From positions 62,001 to 126,000 of the forward strand of contig JALOAT010000001.1 in NCBI GenBank assembly GCA_023228645.1: a DNA stretch of 64,000 nucleotides, read 5' to 3'. The stretch is from Gammaproteobacteria bacterium. Lineage in GTDB: Bacteria; Pseudomonadota; Gammaproteobacteria; Thiohalomonadales; Thiohalomonadaceae. The notes beneath the pieces were generated by a model, which had not been told where the DNA came from, did no database searches, and was given only the letters and a program-made list of their open reading frames with translations. Made by a program: the position numbers and the translations under genes. Shown piece after piece: positions 9,254 through 17,541 of this stretch. Numbering within the stretch: position 1 is the stretch's first letter; each line of letters begins with the position of its first letter.

Positions 9254-9290
9254 AAATAGGAGGATTTATTTAGATCCTCCTATTTATGCC
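9254..9290 (+). terminator. Terminator, GCATAAATA family
   Basis: AAATAGGAGGAT pairs with ATCCTCCTATTT, continuing into TATGCC on the right. It closes the RuvC/lysis operon. Confidence 0.75.
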
Positions 9291-9310
9291 TTCTATATTT
9301 AATTCTAGAT

Positions 9311-9330
9311 TATTTCAATTACATATAACT
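9311..9330 (+). promoter_or_regulatory. Candidate early promoter, site 2
   Basis: TATTTCAATTACATATAACT, preceded by TCTAGAT exactly as at site 1 (188), lies 40 bases before the small gene at 9371. It is the clearest copy of the motif. Confidence 0.6.
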
Positions 9331-9370
9331 GTTATGAGTTGTTATAATAAGTATTTGAAGGAATGTTATA

Positions 9371-9490
9371 ATGAGCACTAAAGAACTAATGGTCTTAGGT
9401 TGTGTTACAGCAAGTATTCTTGCTATTGCTATGGTCGTTACAGAAACCTCCCGTATTACACGAGCAGTTATTATTAAATCTAAAAACTGA
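9371..9490 (+). CDS. Very small membrane protein (39 residues)
   Basis: ATG at 9371 follows GAAGGAATG, a good ribosome site, and the frame ends at TGA 9488-9490. The peptide (MSTKELMVLGCVTASILAIA and onward) has one hydrophobic segment of about 18 residues and a basic C-terminus (TRAVIIKSKN), predicting a single-pass protein with its C-terminus inside. A clear copy of the putative early promoter precedes it and a palindromic terminator follows directly, so it is an independent transcript. The opposite strand also has an open frame here, but that frame has no ribosome site and runs through the terminator. Function unknown. Confidence 0.65.
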   Translation: MSTKELMVLGCVTASILAIAMVVTETSRITRAVIIKSKN

Positions 9491-9527
9491 GCATAAATAG
9501 GGAGTCCTTTTGGACTCCCGTCTATGC
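9491..9527. terminator. Bidirectional terminator, GCATAAATA family
   Basis: GCATAAATAGGGAGTCC pairs with GGACTCCCGTCTATGC over a TTTT loop, with ten T residues to the right. It separates the convergent gene at 9371 and the spike gene at 9540. Confidence 0.85.
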
Positions 9528-9539
9528 TGTCTTTTTTTT

Positions 9540-10631
9540 TTACCAAGGAATGTTATCAACAGACAAGGTTGTCAGATGTGTATGGCCTGTAACGTCTAAT
9601 GTACCAGTTATCGATACATTGTTTAAGAAACGAGCTGATCCTTGTAACTCCATTTCTCCTGAACCACCATAACTACCTGATCTAGAATAAACACTACCCA
9701 TAAATCCAATACCAGGAGCATCTAAAGAAATACCACTAGGACTCGTTACACTATTACCGCCATTAGAATGCACACGAGAAGAACCATTAGAACTAATATT
9801 GGTATTACCTTGAGTACTGACGCTTGTATTACCTTGGGTGCTAATTGAAGTATTGCCATCAATAGAGCTTGTGTCATTACCTTTTACAGTCAAGTCCTTA
9901 TTCTTATCAACTAATCCAGTCATGTTACCCACAGCATGGTATTCAATATTAGGACCATTTAATCTAAAGAAAGTACCATCACCATTTCTTAATTCTAGTA
10001 ACCGTTGTTTAGATTGAATAGTGAAATAGTTCTCATCATCATCAGTGATAGTAAAAGTACTTTTATCAGTATCTAACTCAAGTGTCCATTCATGAGGCTC
10101 TCCATTAGCTTTACTGGTTTGGAGTAGGATATTCTTCATGTGGGTAGAGATTTGTAAAAAGTATACGTTTTTATTCTCTATACTCGCTTCTTTATTTAAA
10201 GAAGGTTCGCCACTAAAAGCATATATCACTGTTTCTAATCGACGTAACTTAATATGATTTTCTAATGTATCCCAGAAATAAGTATTAGTATCTCCAAGAA
10301 CATAAATCATTACTTTCTCACCACGCCTAACGTTTGGTGCAGTGATTCTATTACTGTTACCTAAAGACAGCCAAGTGGCTTTAATTGTTTTCGTTACATC
10401 AACAGTGGAAGTATACTCCTCACCATCTAATTGCGTTCCTTGAGCTTGTAGTGTTTGTACGTTGTCAGTGATCTCACCATTTAAGAACTTAAGTACCTCA
10501 CTTGGCTTAACTTCAATAGTTAATGAAAAGATATCATCATCTTCATCTTTATTGGCACCAACCTCACCGATTGAAAAATCCTTTAACAAGGAGACGTTTA
10601 TGCTATTTCCTAAATAGGGAGAGTCAGACAT
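9540..10631 (-). CDS. Central baseplate spike (gpV/gp5-like)
   Basis: This 363-residue protein has an N-terminal OB-like/beta part followed by a glycine-, serine- and asparagine-rich stretch with short repeats (NTSISTQGNTSVSTQGNTN) typical of a triple-stranded beta-helix. It ends with TGTLDVTGHTHLTTLSVDNIPW. The His350-Thr-His352 pair near the C-terminus matches the HxH iron-binding tip of P2 gpV-type spikes, where a trimer binds Fe through six histidines. The role would be membrane puncture on tail contraction; the phiKZ counterpart is gp145. The gene is alone on the minus strand and diverges from the SbcC-like gene. No lysozyme insert is present. Confidence 0.75.
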   Translation of the reverse strand: MSDSPYLGNSINVSLLKDFSIGEVGANKDEDDDIFSLTIEVKPSEVLKFLNGEITDNVQTLQAQGTQLDGEEYTSTVDVTKTIKATWLSLGNSNRITAPNVRRGEKVMIYVLGDTNTYFWDTLENHIKLRRLETVIYAFSGEPSLNKEASIENKNVYFLQISTHMKNILLQTSKANGEPHEWTLELDTDKSTFTITDDDENYFTIQSKQRLLELRNGDGTFFRLNGPNIEYHAVGNMTGLVDKNKDLTVKGNDTSSIDGNTSISTQGNTSVSTQGNTNISSNGSSRVHSNGGNSVTSPSGISLDAPGIGFMGSVYSRSGSYGGSGEMELQGSARFLNNVSITGTLDVTGHTHLTTLSVDNIPW

Positions 10632-10657
10632 ATTTAAAAATAGACCTTCTTTAAAAT

Positions 10658-13195
10658 ATGAGTAAAAAGAACATAACTAGAGTAACCATCATGAGATTAA
10701 TTAGTCTAGAATTAAAAGACTTTAAACCGTTAAGTGTAAATAGAAAAAGATTCTTTAAAATAACCCCTAAGGAAGTTGTCCAAGTTATCTTAGGTACTAA
10801 CGGTTCAGGTAAGACAAGTATTATTAAAGAGATCGTCCCAGCAGCAGCTAATCCACAACTCTTTCGTAAAGAAGGACATAAAGAAGCGATCTACTATCAC
10901 AATAATAAGCACTATAAAATTAGATACGAAGCCAAAACAAATAAACATTTTCTTTTTGAAGAACAAGAAAGTGGTGAATACAAAAATTTAAATGAAGGAG
11001 GTACTTTACGTGTACAGGAAGAAACTGTATTAAGTATCTTTAAAGTAACGCCGTTTATACGCAGTGTCTTAATTGGTGAAATGAATTTCTCTGATCTAGG
11101 TCCTCAAAAAAGACGGGAATTATTTACTATGATGAGTCCTGTACCTTTTGACTATGGGTTAGAATTCTTTGCTAAGGCGAAAGATCGTTTAAATGATACA
11201 ACAGCTATTTTACGCCATAACAAACGTAAACTCATTGATGAAATAGCTAAGGTAATGAATGATGAACAGTATGAGAAACTACAAAAAGAAAATAAAGAAC
11301 TACATCATGAATTATCTATTCTTTTAAGAGAAAGAAATAATCAAATCCAACCCTTAGATAAACTAAAGAAAGAAGAAACAGATACTTTAGTAGAGATTAG
11401 TCGAATTACTGCTACTATCTTTTCGACAAACATCTTAGCTCCCCAAGATAAAAGCTATTCTTCAATCTCCGATCTACGTGAAGAGATGGTTAAAGAGCGA
11501 GAACTTCTCTCTTCATTAAACACACAGTTAAGTGAACGATCTGCTCAATTTGAAAAACTATCTAAAGAAGTAGATATTGTTAATCAGAGTGGTGGTCAGG
11601 GTATTGAGGATATCAATGCTAAGATAGAAGAATTAGAAAAAGCTAAACAAGTTCTTATTAGTAAATTACGTAATAAAATTGAACCTCATCAGTACAAGTA
11701 CATCAAGCAAGGTTTAGATAGCGAAAGTGAGAATTTGTTAAATGAAATCTTCTCTACTTTACCTTTAAATGATGATTTACGTTTCTCTAATACAGAATTT
11801 AAAAAGTTAAAAGCTGAAGATGATCAATTGATTGAAAAGCTTCGTCAATTGTCTTTAGATAGAGATAGACTTAACTTCGAACTCAATGAGTTAGATAAGC
11901 ATAAAGCTAATGGGAGTATTTCTTGTCCTGAATGTAGACATAGTTGGATTATTGGTTATGATCCTCATCAGTACAATAAGAAGAAAACGCAATTAGATGA
12001 GACTCTAACTGCTATAACCCAAATTGAAGAGAGAAGAAAAGAATTAGTAAAAGATCTCTCTGATATGCAGGAATTCTTTAACAAGTATAAAGACTATATC
12101 CATATTAGGAATAGGAATAATCACTTAAGTATTCTTTGGGAACAATTAGAGTTTGACAATACTGCTTTTAAATATCCTAGACATGTATTAAGTATCATTG
12201 ATACATTTCAATCAGATTGTCGTATTGTGAATAACATTCTTGATATTGATGAGAAGTTAAATAAAGAACTCACTCTTTTTGAAATGGTTAAGAAAATAGA
12301 CCAGCAAAAAGTCTCTGAGAATAAAGCAGTCCTAACCCAACTAGAACTGGAAATTAATCAGATCACTTGGAATATTCGAACTAAAAAAGAATACTTAAAT
12401 AAGCTGACAGTTTATTATAATAGCCTAGCTAGTCTGATTAATGACGTAAAGCCACGCCTAGAGTATCTTCAGAGGCATTTAGAGGACCTACAAGGCGATG
12501 TAATAGAATCAGTGAGACAAGATATCCTCTCAGATTTAATTCGCTCTCTACAGTCTAAATTAGCTTTAAATGAAGACATTTTAAATAAGGTAGATTATCA
12601 ACGAGGATTAGTAGAGCATCTTCAAAATGAAATTACTCAACTTGAAGTTGAAGAGATTGCATTAAAGCGACTTATTGATGAAGTCAGTCCTACAAATGGT
12701 TTGATTGCGGAAGGTTTGATGCTTTATATTAATACCATCCTTGACCAAGTCAATCAGATTATTGCTAAGGTATGGTCGTATTCATTTAAGATTCTCCCCT
12801 GTGAAGTTAAGACAGAAGGAGAAGTAGGTTTAACTTATCGATTCCCTATTGATATTGCAGATGGTCTTAATGATATCAAAGATATCGTAGATGGGTCTAA
12901 AGCTCAAAAAGAAATTACTAACTTAGCCTTTAGAATTATTGCTATGAATTACTTAGGTTTTTCAGACGCTTTTCTTTTCTTAGATGAGTTCGGTGATGGG
13001 TTTGACCCCACCCACAAAGCGAGTGCTATTCATGCAGTCAATACAATCATTGAACAAATGAACTTTAGTCAAATCTTTATGGTATCTCACGTAGAAACAA
13101 GTTATGGTGCTTTAAAGAATAATGACGTTTGTTTATTAAATGATTTAAACATTCAAGTGCAAGGTGTTTATAATGAACACGTTGAAATGTATTAA
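10658..13195 (+). CDS. SbcC/Rad50-like recombination ATPase
   Basis: The 845-residue protein has an SMC/Rad50 plan. Walker A is GTNGSGKTS at about residues 46-54; two long charged coiled coils flank a zinc hook CPEC (Cys423/Cys426); Walker B is FLFLDEFGDGFD near 772-783, followed by a switch-like His in VSHVE. It would form the ATPase part of a nuclease that processes DNA ends, like T4 gp46 with gp47; no SbcD/gp47-like nuclease is adjacent. Two starts are possible: ATG 10658 or ATG 10691 (MRLISLELKDF), the latter matching the usual SbcC N-terminus. It is transcribed divergently from the spike and followed after 20 bases by the gene at 13216. Confidence 0.85.
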   Translation: MSKKNITRVTIMRLISLELKDFKPLSVNRKRFFKITPKEVVQVILGTNGSGKTSIIKEIVPAAANPQLFRKEGHKEAIYYHNNKHYKIRYEAKTNKHFLFEEQESGEYKNLNEGGTLRVQEETVLSIFKVTPFIRSVLIGEMNFSDLGPQKRRELFTMMSPVPFDYGLEFFAKAKDRLNDTTAILRHNKRKLIDEIAKVMNDEQYEKLQKENKELHHELSILLRERNNQIQPLDKLKKEETDTLVEISRITATIFSTNILAPQDKSYSSISDLREEMVKERELLSSLNTQLSERSAQFEKLSKEVDIVNQSGGQGIEDINAKIEELEKAKQVLISKLRNKIEPHQYKYIKQGLDSESENLLNEIFSTLPLNDDLRFSNTEFKKLKAEDDQLIEKLRQLSLDRDRLNFELNELDKHKANGSISCPECRHSWIIGYDPHQYNKKKTQLDETLTAITQIEERRKELVKDLSDMQEFFNKYKDYIHIRNRNNHLSILWEQLEFDNTAFKYPRHVLSIIDTFQSDCRIVNNILDIDEKLNKELTLFEMVKKIDQQKVSENKAVLTQLELEINQITWNIRTKKEYLNKLTVYYNSLASLINDVKPRLEYLQRHLEDLQGDVIESVRQDILSDLIRSLQSKLALNEDILNKVDYQRGLVEHLQNEITQLEVEEIALKRLIDEVSPTNGLIAEGLMLYINTILDQVNQIIAKVWSYSFKILPCEVKTEGEVGLTYRFPIDIADGLNDIKDIVDGSKAQKEITNLAFRIIAMNYLGFSDAFLFLDEFGDGFDPTHKASAIHAVNTIIEQMNFSQIFMVSHVETSYGALKNNDVCLLNDLNIQVQGVYNEHVEMY

Positions 13196-13215
13196 ATAAA
13201 AAGGAAAGATATAAA

Positions 13216-14034
13216 ATGAGTAATCCTTATTTAGATAAAGTTTTTAGTGTCCCTGAAGCTACTCCAGTAGTTACTGAAGCAGAGTTATCTACTAATGTTC
13301 ATGAAGGTGTTCATCCTGAAGATGACTTTCTTAGTATTGATCAAGAGAAGGTAGACCGATTCCTTCGTTATGCTGAAGCTGCTGCTAAACATTCTGCTGA
13401 CACTATTACTCAAACTGCTACGTTAATTAGTGATCTAACTCAGTCGATCATTATTCTAACTAAGTACGTGGATGGATTAGTTAAAGAGAATGCGAAACTA
13501 AAGGAAGAGCAAAAGTCTATTGCTTTACAAACAGCAAGTACTCAAGTACATAATGAAGCAAAGGAAGTAAAAGAAGAGTTTAAACCTGTTGAATTCCTTG
13601 GTAGTATTAATGAGCATCAAAACAAGATGCGGGAAAACTCTCCTTTGATTAAGTTGAATAAGTTAGTCTACAAATACTTCTCTAGTGAGTATATCAACGG
13701 CGGACAAGGAAAGATTAAACCTTATACCGATGGTTATCGAGCATTAATTTTTAATGATCTAAAGAAGCATCCTGTAGTAGAGGCTCGTGCTTTATTAGAA
13801 GTCATTAATGAGTTAATCTCACGAGAATTAGCTGATCACGGTATTATGTTCCTCTCTGATGAACTGGCTATTAATAAAGCAGTTTTGATCTGGAACTCTA
13901 GTTACGCTGTTGTTGTTAGTAATATCACTCACACTCAATTAGGAATCACTCCAGTTGGATTAAACGGTGAGCGCTTTACCTTTAACAGTCTAGAAGAGAT
14001 TAACGGCTTTGAAGACCTCTTAGCTCGTTTCTAA
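13216..14034 (+). CDS. Unknown protein, coiled coil plus C-terminal domain
   Basis: The 272-residue protein starts after AAAAGGAAAGAT. The N-terminal 45 residues are acidic and probably disordered. A helical segment follows (ADTITQTATLISDLTQSIIILTKYVDGLVKENAKLKEEQ) likely to form a coiled coil, then an alpha/beta C-terminal domain from about residue 140. It lies 20 bases after the SbcC-like gene and probably shares its transcript, and ends at a hairpin terminator. Function is not recognisable; association with DNA repair or replication is suggested only by co-transcription. Confidence 0.6.
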   Translation: MSNPYLDKVFSVPEATPVVTEAELSTNVHEGVHPEDDFLSIDQEKVDRFLRYAEAAAKHSADTITQTATLISDLTQSIIILTKYVDGLVKENAKLKEEQKSIALQTASTQVHNEAKEVKEEFKPVEFLGSINEHQNKMRENSPLIKLNKLVYKYFSSEYINGGQGKIKPYTDGYRALIFNDLKKHPVVEARALLEVINELISRELADHGIMFLSDELAINKAVLIWNSSYAVVVSNITHTQLGITPVGLNGERFTFNSLEEINGFEDLLARF

Positions 14035-14041
14035 TTATTAA

Positions 14042-14086
14042 GACTACACTATCTGGAATTCAATGTTCTAGGTAGTGTAGTTCTTT
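14042..14086 (+). terminator. Rho-independent terminator
   Basis: GACTACACTA pairs with TAGTGTAGTTC over a long loop, followed by TTTTTATGC. It lies after the gene ending at 14034. Confidence 0.7.
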
Positions 14087-14105
14087 TTATGCTGTATTTT
14101 AAGAA

Positions 14106-14124
14106 TTGTTAGTTATATATCACT
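14106..14124 (+). promoter_or_regulatory. Candidate early promoter, site 3
   Basis: TTGTTAGTTATATATCACT is a variant of the recurrent motif (compare 24346-24361, TAGTTATACATAACT) and lies about 50 bases before the gene at 14175. Confidence 0.45.
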
Positions 14125-14174
14125 AGTTAGTAACATCTACAAATATCCTCTCTACCATAAAAGGAAATACAATC

Positions 14175-15230
14175 ATGTCGGAAAATAAACTCACCTCACA
14201 TCTAACTATTGTAGCTAAGATGCTTAACCTCGATAAAATCTTAACTGATGTTGTATATGCAGCAACTCACGATAATGATTTTTGTGATTACTTCAACGTA
14301 AGTGGTAAGACTGTTGTTATTCGTAATTACAAACAAGTGGATTTATATTCTGACACTTCAGAAAGAGTGTTAAATTCAACCACAGAGAAATTAAATGACT
14401 TTGTTGTTTGTGTGTACGACAGTAATGCAGATGATGTAGAAGCTATGTTCTCCTTGTCTAAAATCTTGGGTTCTCATCCAACTGCTATTAAAACCCCTGA
14501 AGACTTAGTTGTAATGAGTTGTAAGTTGGCTGGTGTTGTTTCTCAATATTTAGGGTTTGAGGGTGAGGATATTAGCCACTTGACTCAATATCTCAGTGAT
14601 GAAACTGCTGGGCGGGGTAAGAAAGTAATTAATACTATTGGTATTAATTATAAGACCTTGTTGGAAGAAGTAGAGGATACTATAAATCTTTATTTAATTG
14701 TTAAAGATATCTTTAATAAGGCTGCTCCACTTAAACCAACTCATCTGAGTATTGTTGATTATTTTAACGTTCACTCTAATTACACTAAACAAAACTTTGA
14801 TGTCAGTACACGTATTGAGAGAATGTCAGGAAAACTTGTTCTTGTGTTAAAAGTTTTTGATTTTAACGGACGTGTTGTTTTGTCATTAGAGTTAGGTGCT
14901 ATTGAAACGTTAGCAGACCCTTCACTGAACATTAAAGATTTCGTTACTGAAATCCTTACAAAGTCATTCAGCGTTTTAACTAATATGACTGAATTGCTAA
15001 ATATCGCAGGAAGTTCTAATCGATATAAAGCTGCTCCAAATGAAGATGAGTTGTATAAAGGCTATCCTGTTCCTCCAACGCATCCCGCCCACCCTTCAAA
15101 CTACCCTTTCCATCCCTTCCCTCAACAACCAATTTGGATGCCTGATCGTACTGGCACTCCAATTAATCCGATGTATCCCTACAGCTCTTCTTCCATGTCA
15201 AATGAAGACGTAGATAAAAACGACCGTTAA
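14175..15230 (+). CDS. Unknown protein with a proline/histidine-rich tail
   Basis: The 351-residue product starts after AAAGGAAATAC. The first 290 residues look globular and mixed alpha/beta. The end is strikingly rich in Pro, His, Tyr and Phe (PVPPTHPAHPSNYPFHPFPQ, then QPIWMPDRTGTPINPMYPY), followed by SSSSMSNEDVDKNDR, so the last 60 residues are probably disordered. Tails of this kind often mediate multivalent binding or condensate-type assembly, but that is inference. The gene is monocistronic, with a promoter-like motif before it and a terminator after it, which suggests an early, non-virion role. No family recognised. Confidence 0.6.
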   Translation: MSENKLTSHLTIVAKMLNLDKILTDVVYAATHDNDFCDYFNVSGKTVVIRNYKQVDLYSDTSERVLNSTTEKLNDFVVCVYDSNADDVEAMFSLSKILGSHPTAIKTPEDLVVMSCKLAGVVSQYLGFEGEDISHLTQYLSDETAGRGKKVINTIGINYKTLLEEVEDTINLYLIVKDIFNKAAPLKPTHLSIVDYFNVHSNYTKQNFDVSTRIERMSGKLVLVLKVFDFNGRVVLSLELGAIETLADPSLNIKDFVTEILTKSFSVLTNMTELLNIAGSSNRYKAAPNEDELYKGYPVPPTHPAHPSNYPFHPFPQQPIWMPDRTGTPINPMYPYSSSSMSNEDVDKNDR

Positions 15231-15237
15231 GTAAACA

Positions 15238-15275
15238 GCATAAATAGGGAGAGCAATTAGCTCTCCCAAATATGC
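15238..15275. terminator. Bidirectional terminator, GCATAAATA family
   Basis: GCATAAATAGGGAGAGC pairs with GCTCTCCCAAATATGC over AATTA, followed by T-rich sequence. It separates the convergent genes ending at 15230 and 15291. Confidence 0.85.
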
Positions 15276-15290
15276 CTTTCTTTTTTTCTT

Positions 15291-16163
15291 TCAGACTTCA
15301 AAGATACCATCGTCTTTATCACGAGGATCATTAAATACTTCACCGTCTTCCGTTCTTTGAATAGGACTCTCAGGCTTAGTGCTTATACGACACTCATCAA
15401 TATCTTCAGGTGTAATCCCTACATCTAGATTACCAGCAATAGAAAATAACTTAACATCTACCATAGTCGTAGGAATAATCCTACCTGCTACAAACTCTAA
15501 CCATTTTAAAGGATGTTGTCCTTTAGCCATCATTTCTTGAATCTCTGGATCATCTTCAGCTTTATCTCTAAATAGAGCTGGAGTAAATGCAGTAGTATGA
15601 AACAATAATGTTTTCTTAAAGTTCTCAGCTTGAGCATTCATCCAATCAAAGAGATCATACATGAACATCCCTTTGAAAGTATTATGACAATAATCTGCTG
15701 TTAACTCTTCATTGCTTTTATGGATAAAGGTAATATCCATAGAATGATCAAAGTATTGTAGTAGACGAGCTTTATAAATAAACTCAAACTCTTTTCTTAG
15801 CTCATCACTAAAATCATAAGGATAGGTATTAATAACTAGTTGAGGAAAGCCTCTAAAAGGCTCAGCCATATGTTCATTGAATGAATCCTTTAAGATCGAA
15901 ACAAGAAGAACCTCTACATTAGAGAGAAGAGATAGTTTTAATGTCTCAATATTTCTTAAAGCATATTTTTCTCTGAACATCTCATAAGTAACAGGACCAA
16001 ACTCATCTCTACGTCGTAAATGATAAAGACCTGTTTTTAAATGAGTTTTAGTATACTCTTCAAAGACTTCTGGAAAGTGTTGTCTTAGCGTACCTAGTCG
16101 TGTATCAAGAATTTCATCTAAACTTAGATAATAGATCCGTCTAATTTCTTCAGTAGGTGTCAT
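15291..16163 (-). CDS. Unknown protein, possible virion component
   Basis: The 290-residue protein is helical, with many aromatic residues (YHLRRRDEFGPVTYEMFREK; FIYKARLLQYFDHSMDITFIHK) and a more acidic, probably flexible C-terminus (FNDPRDKDDGIFEV). It starts 3 bases after the stop of the gene at 16167, in a minus-strand run that also includes the probable RNAP beta C-terminal piece, so all three may be late, virion-associated genes. There is no membrane segment or signal peptide. I do not recognise it. Confidence 0.55.
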   Translation of the reverse strand: MTPTEEIRRIYYLSLDEILDTRLGTLRQHFPEVFEEYTKTHLKTGLYHLRRRDEFGPVTYEMFREKYALRNIETLKLSLLSNVEVLLVSILKDSFNEHMAEPFRGFPQLVINTYPYDFSDELRKEFEFIYKARLLQYFDHSMDITFIHKSNEELTADYCHNTFKGMFMYDLFDWMNAQAENFKKTLLFHTTAFTPALFRDKAEDDPEIQEMMAKGQHPLKWLEFVAGRIIPTTMVDVKLFSIAGNLDVGITPEDIDECRISTKPESPIQRTEDGEVFNDPRDKDDGIFEV

Positions 16164-16166
16164 GTA

Positions 16167-16766
16167 TTAACTTAGTATTAGAATATCAATGGGATTAGGA
16201 CGAGAAAGATGTAGTAGTGCTAATGTTAATAAGAAACCATTATTCTTAGTTATGAGTTTCTTTACCTCGACTTGATTAGGAATGCGAATAAGTATCTCAC
16301 TAGGCAATTCCCATGAAGTAAGTTGTGAGGTCTTATTCTCTACTTCTAATCGATTAACTAATAACTCCCTATCCAGTGTAATCAAACCATCTACTACACA
16401 CGCACAAACCTCATCATATTCTCTTTGATTAGGTGCCCAACTTGATTTAAAAGTAATATGTAAATCAAACAGAAAATCTTGAACTGCTGGACTAGCTTTA
16501 AATACAGGTAAAAAAGAAGTAGTAAAGAACCTATCAGTAAAAATAGTATCGTAAGAAACCCTAAGCAAGAATTCGTATAGAAATTGAGCTAATGGACTTC
16601 TAGGACCATAAGTACTGCCTTCTGATCTATCAATCGTCGTGTATGCATTCCTAGCAATAGGGAGTTCTGTTACATGCATAGGAAGGATACGTTTAAAAAT
16701 CTCTTGAATTAAAAGAAGAGGTCTTTTTAGATTAGGTGAATGATGTTCAAAGGTCCGTATTTCCAT
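16167..16766 (-). CDS. Unknown protein, possible baseplate or head component
   Basis: The 199-residue protein contains an early helical segment (LKRPLLLIQEIFKRILPMHV) followed by TIDRSEGSTYGPRSPLAQFLYEFLLRVS and a C-terminal beta-type part (ELPSEILIRIPNQVEVKKLI). The arrangement loosely recalls small T4 gp25-like wedge proteins, but the EPR-type core motif of that family is not evident. It sits between the genes at 15291 and 16786 with gaps of 3 and 19 bases, so it is co-transcribed with them. Function unassigned. Confidence 0.5.
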   Translation of the reverse strand: MEIRTFEHHSPNLKRPLLLIQEIFKRILPMHVTELPIARNAYTTIDRSEGSTYGPRSPLAQFLYEFLLRVSYDTIFTDRFFTTSFLPVFKASPAVQDFLFDLHITFKSSWAPNQREYDEVCACVVDGLITLDRELLVNRLEVENKTSQLTSWELPSEILIRIPNQVEVKKLITKNNGFLLTLALLHLSRPNPIDILILS

Positions 16767-16785
16767 TTGCTTTTTCTATATCAAA

Positions 16786-17451
16786 TTAAAGTGTGTTATT
16801 AAGATGCATACCGTAAAGATAAGAGCGTAATGTAGCAACAGATTCTGCTTCACTGCCTATTTTCATTAATGCTTCAATAGAAGCACCACCAGTAGCATCA
16901 ATGGATTTATTCATAGCTCTAAAGGCTAGAATATCACCGCCTCGAACTTTCATGAATTCTAATAAGCTCTTCTCTAAATCATAACCTAAGATGACTTGTG
17001 CCTCTACGTTAGAAAGCGTAGAGCCTTTAGATTCACCTGTAGCTTGACCAGTAATCTCATCAATAGTGTTGCTATGCTTAGGTAAAGTTTTCTTATCATC
17101 TAGAATTTGAGCTTGTCTTCGAATAGGGAGTTGGAGAATGAGGTATTTCTTATTAGAAAGATATTTTGGATTTTGTCCATCATCAATCCAGATACGTTCT
17201 CGTAATGCAATACCCCACTCTTCAGCGATATCTATTTTCTCATCCCTTGTAATCGTAGGTTCTTTACCGTTTTCTCTGAATACAACAAGGGATTCTTCGC
17301 CTGTAATTAATCTATTTACAAAAGCATCGATATCAGAATCACTCATTTGAGAAAAGGCAACTCGATAATACTCGGCAGTATTACCGCCAGGATCAACACG
17401 CTCACAATCAGCTAAGACTTGTGTTTCAAAAGCTTTTCTATTTCCAGCCAT
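16786..17451 (-). CDS. Probable C-terminal piece of RNA polymerase beta subunit (phiKZ gp149-like)
   Basis: The C-terminal half of this 221-residue protein resembles the end of bacterial RpoB, where it would complete the clamp and contact beta-prime. The run TLSNVEAQVILGYDLEKSLL corresponds in position to the WALEAYGAAYTLQEML segment of RpoB, and the end (ESVATLRSYLYGMHLNNTL) corresponds to PESFxVLLKELRSLGLxxEL. Ahead of it lies GQATGESKGS, in the place of the RpoB GEMEV region. phiKZ-like virion polymerases have beta split in two genes, and the large beta gene here (37237-41998) lacks this clamp segment, so the two would be complementary. Identification is by eye and needs a profile search. 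Confidence 0.5.
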   Translation of the reverse strand: MAGNRKAFETQVLADCERVDPGGNTAEYYRVAFSQMSDSDIDAFVNRLITGEESLVVFRENGKEPTITRDEKIDIAEEWGIALRERIWIDDGQNPKYLSNKKYLILQLPIRRQAQILDDKKTLPKHSNTIDEITGQATGESKGSTLSNVEAQVILGYDLEKSLLEFMKVRGGDILAFRAMNKSIDATGGASIEALMKIGSEAESVATLRSYLYGMHLNNTL

Positions 17452-17479
17452 AACCTTTCTTCTATATTAGGTGTTAAGT

Positions 17480-17513
17480 AGACTTCTTACAAAATAACAG
17501 TTATAAGAAGTCT
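17480..17513 (-). terminator. Rho-independent terminator
   Basis: TAGACTTCTTA pairs with TAAGAAGTCTA across a 12-base loop, just past the stop of the minus-strand SLOG-like gene at 17542. It separates that block from the RNAP piece downstream. Confidence 0.65.
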
Positions 17514-17541
17514 AAGTAAGATAAACATTCAAAAGATTGGT

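Noticed and set aside
9319..9546. Minus-strand frame of 75 residues over the small gene at 9371
   Set aside because: It reads through the palindromic terminator, has no ribosome site, and the opposite strand has a promoter-like motif and a good ribosome site.
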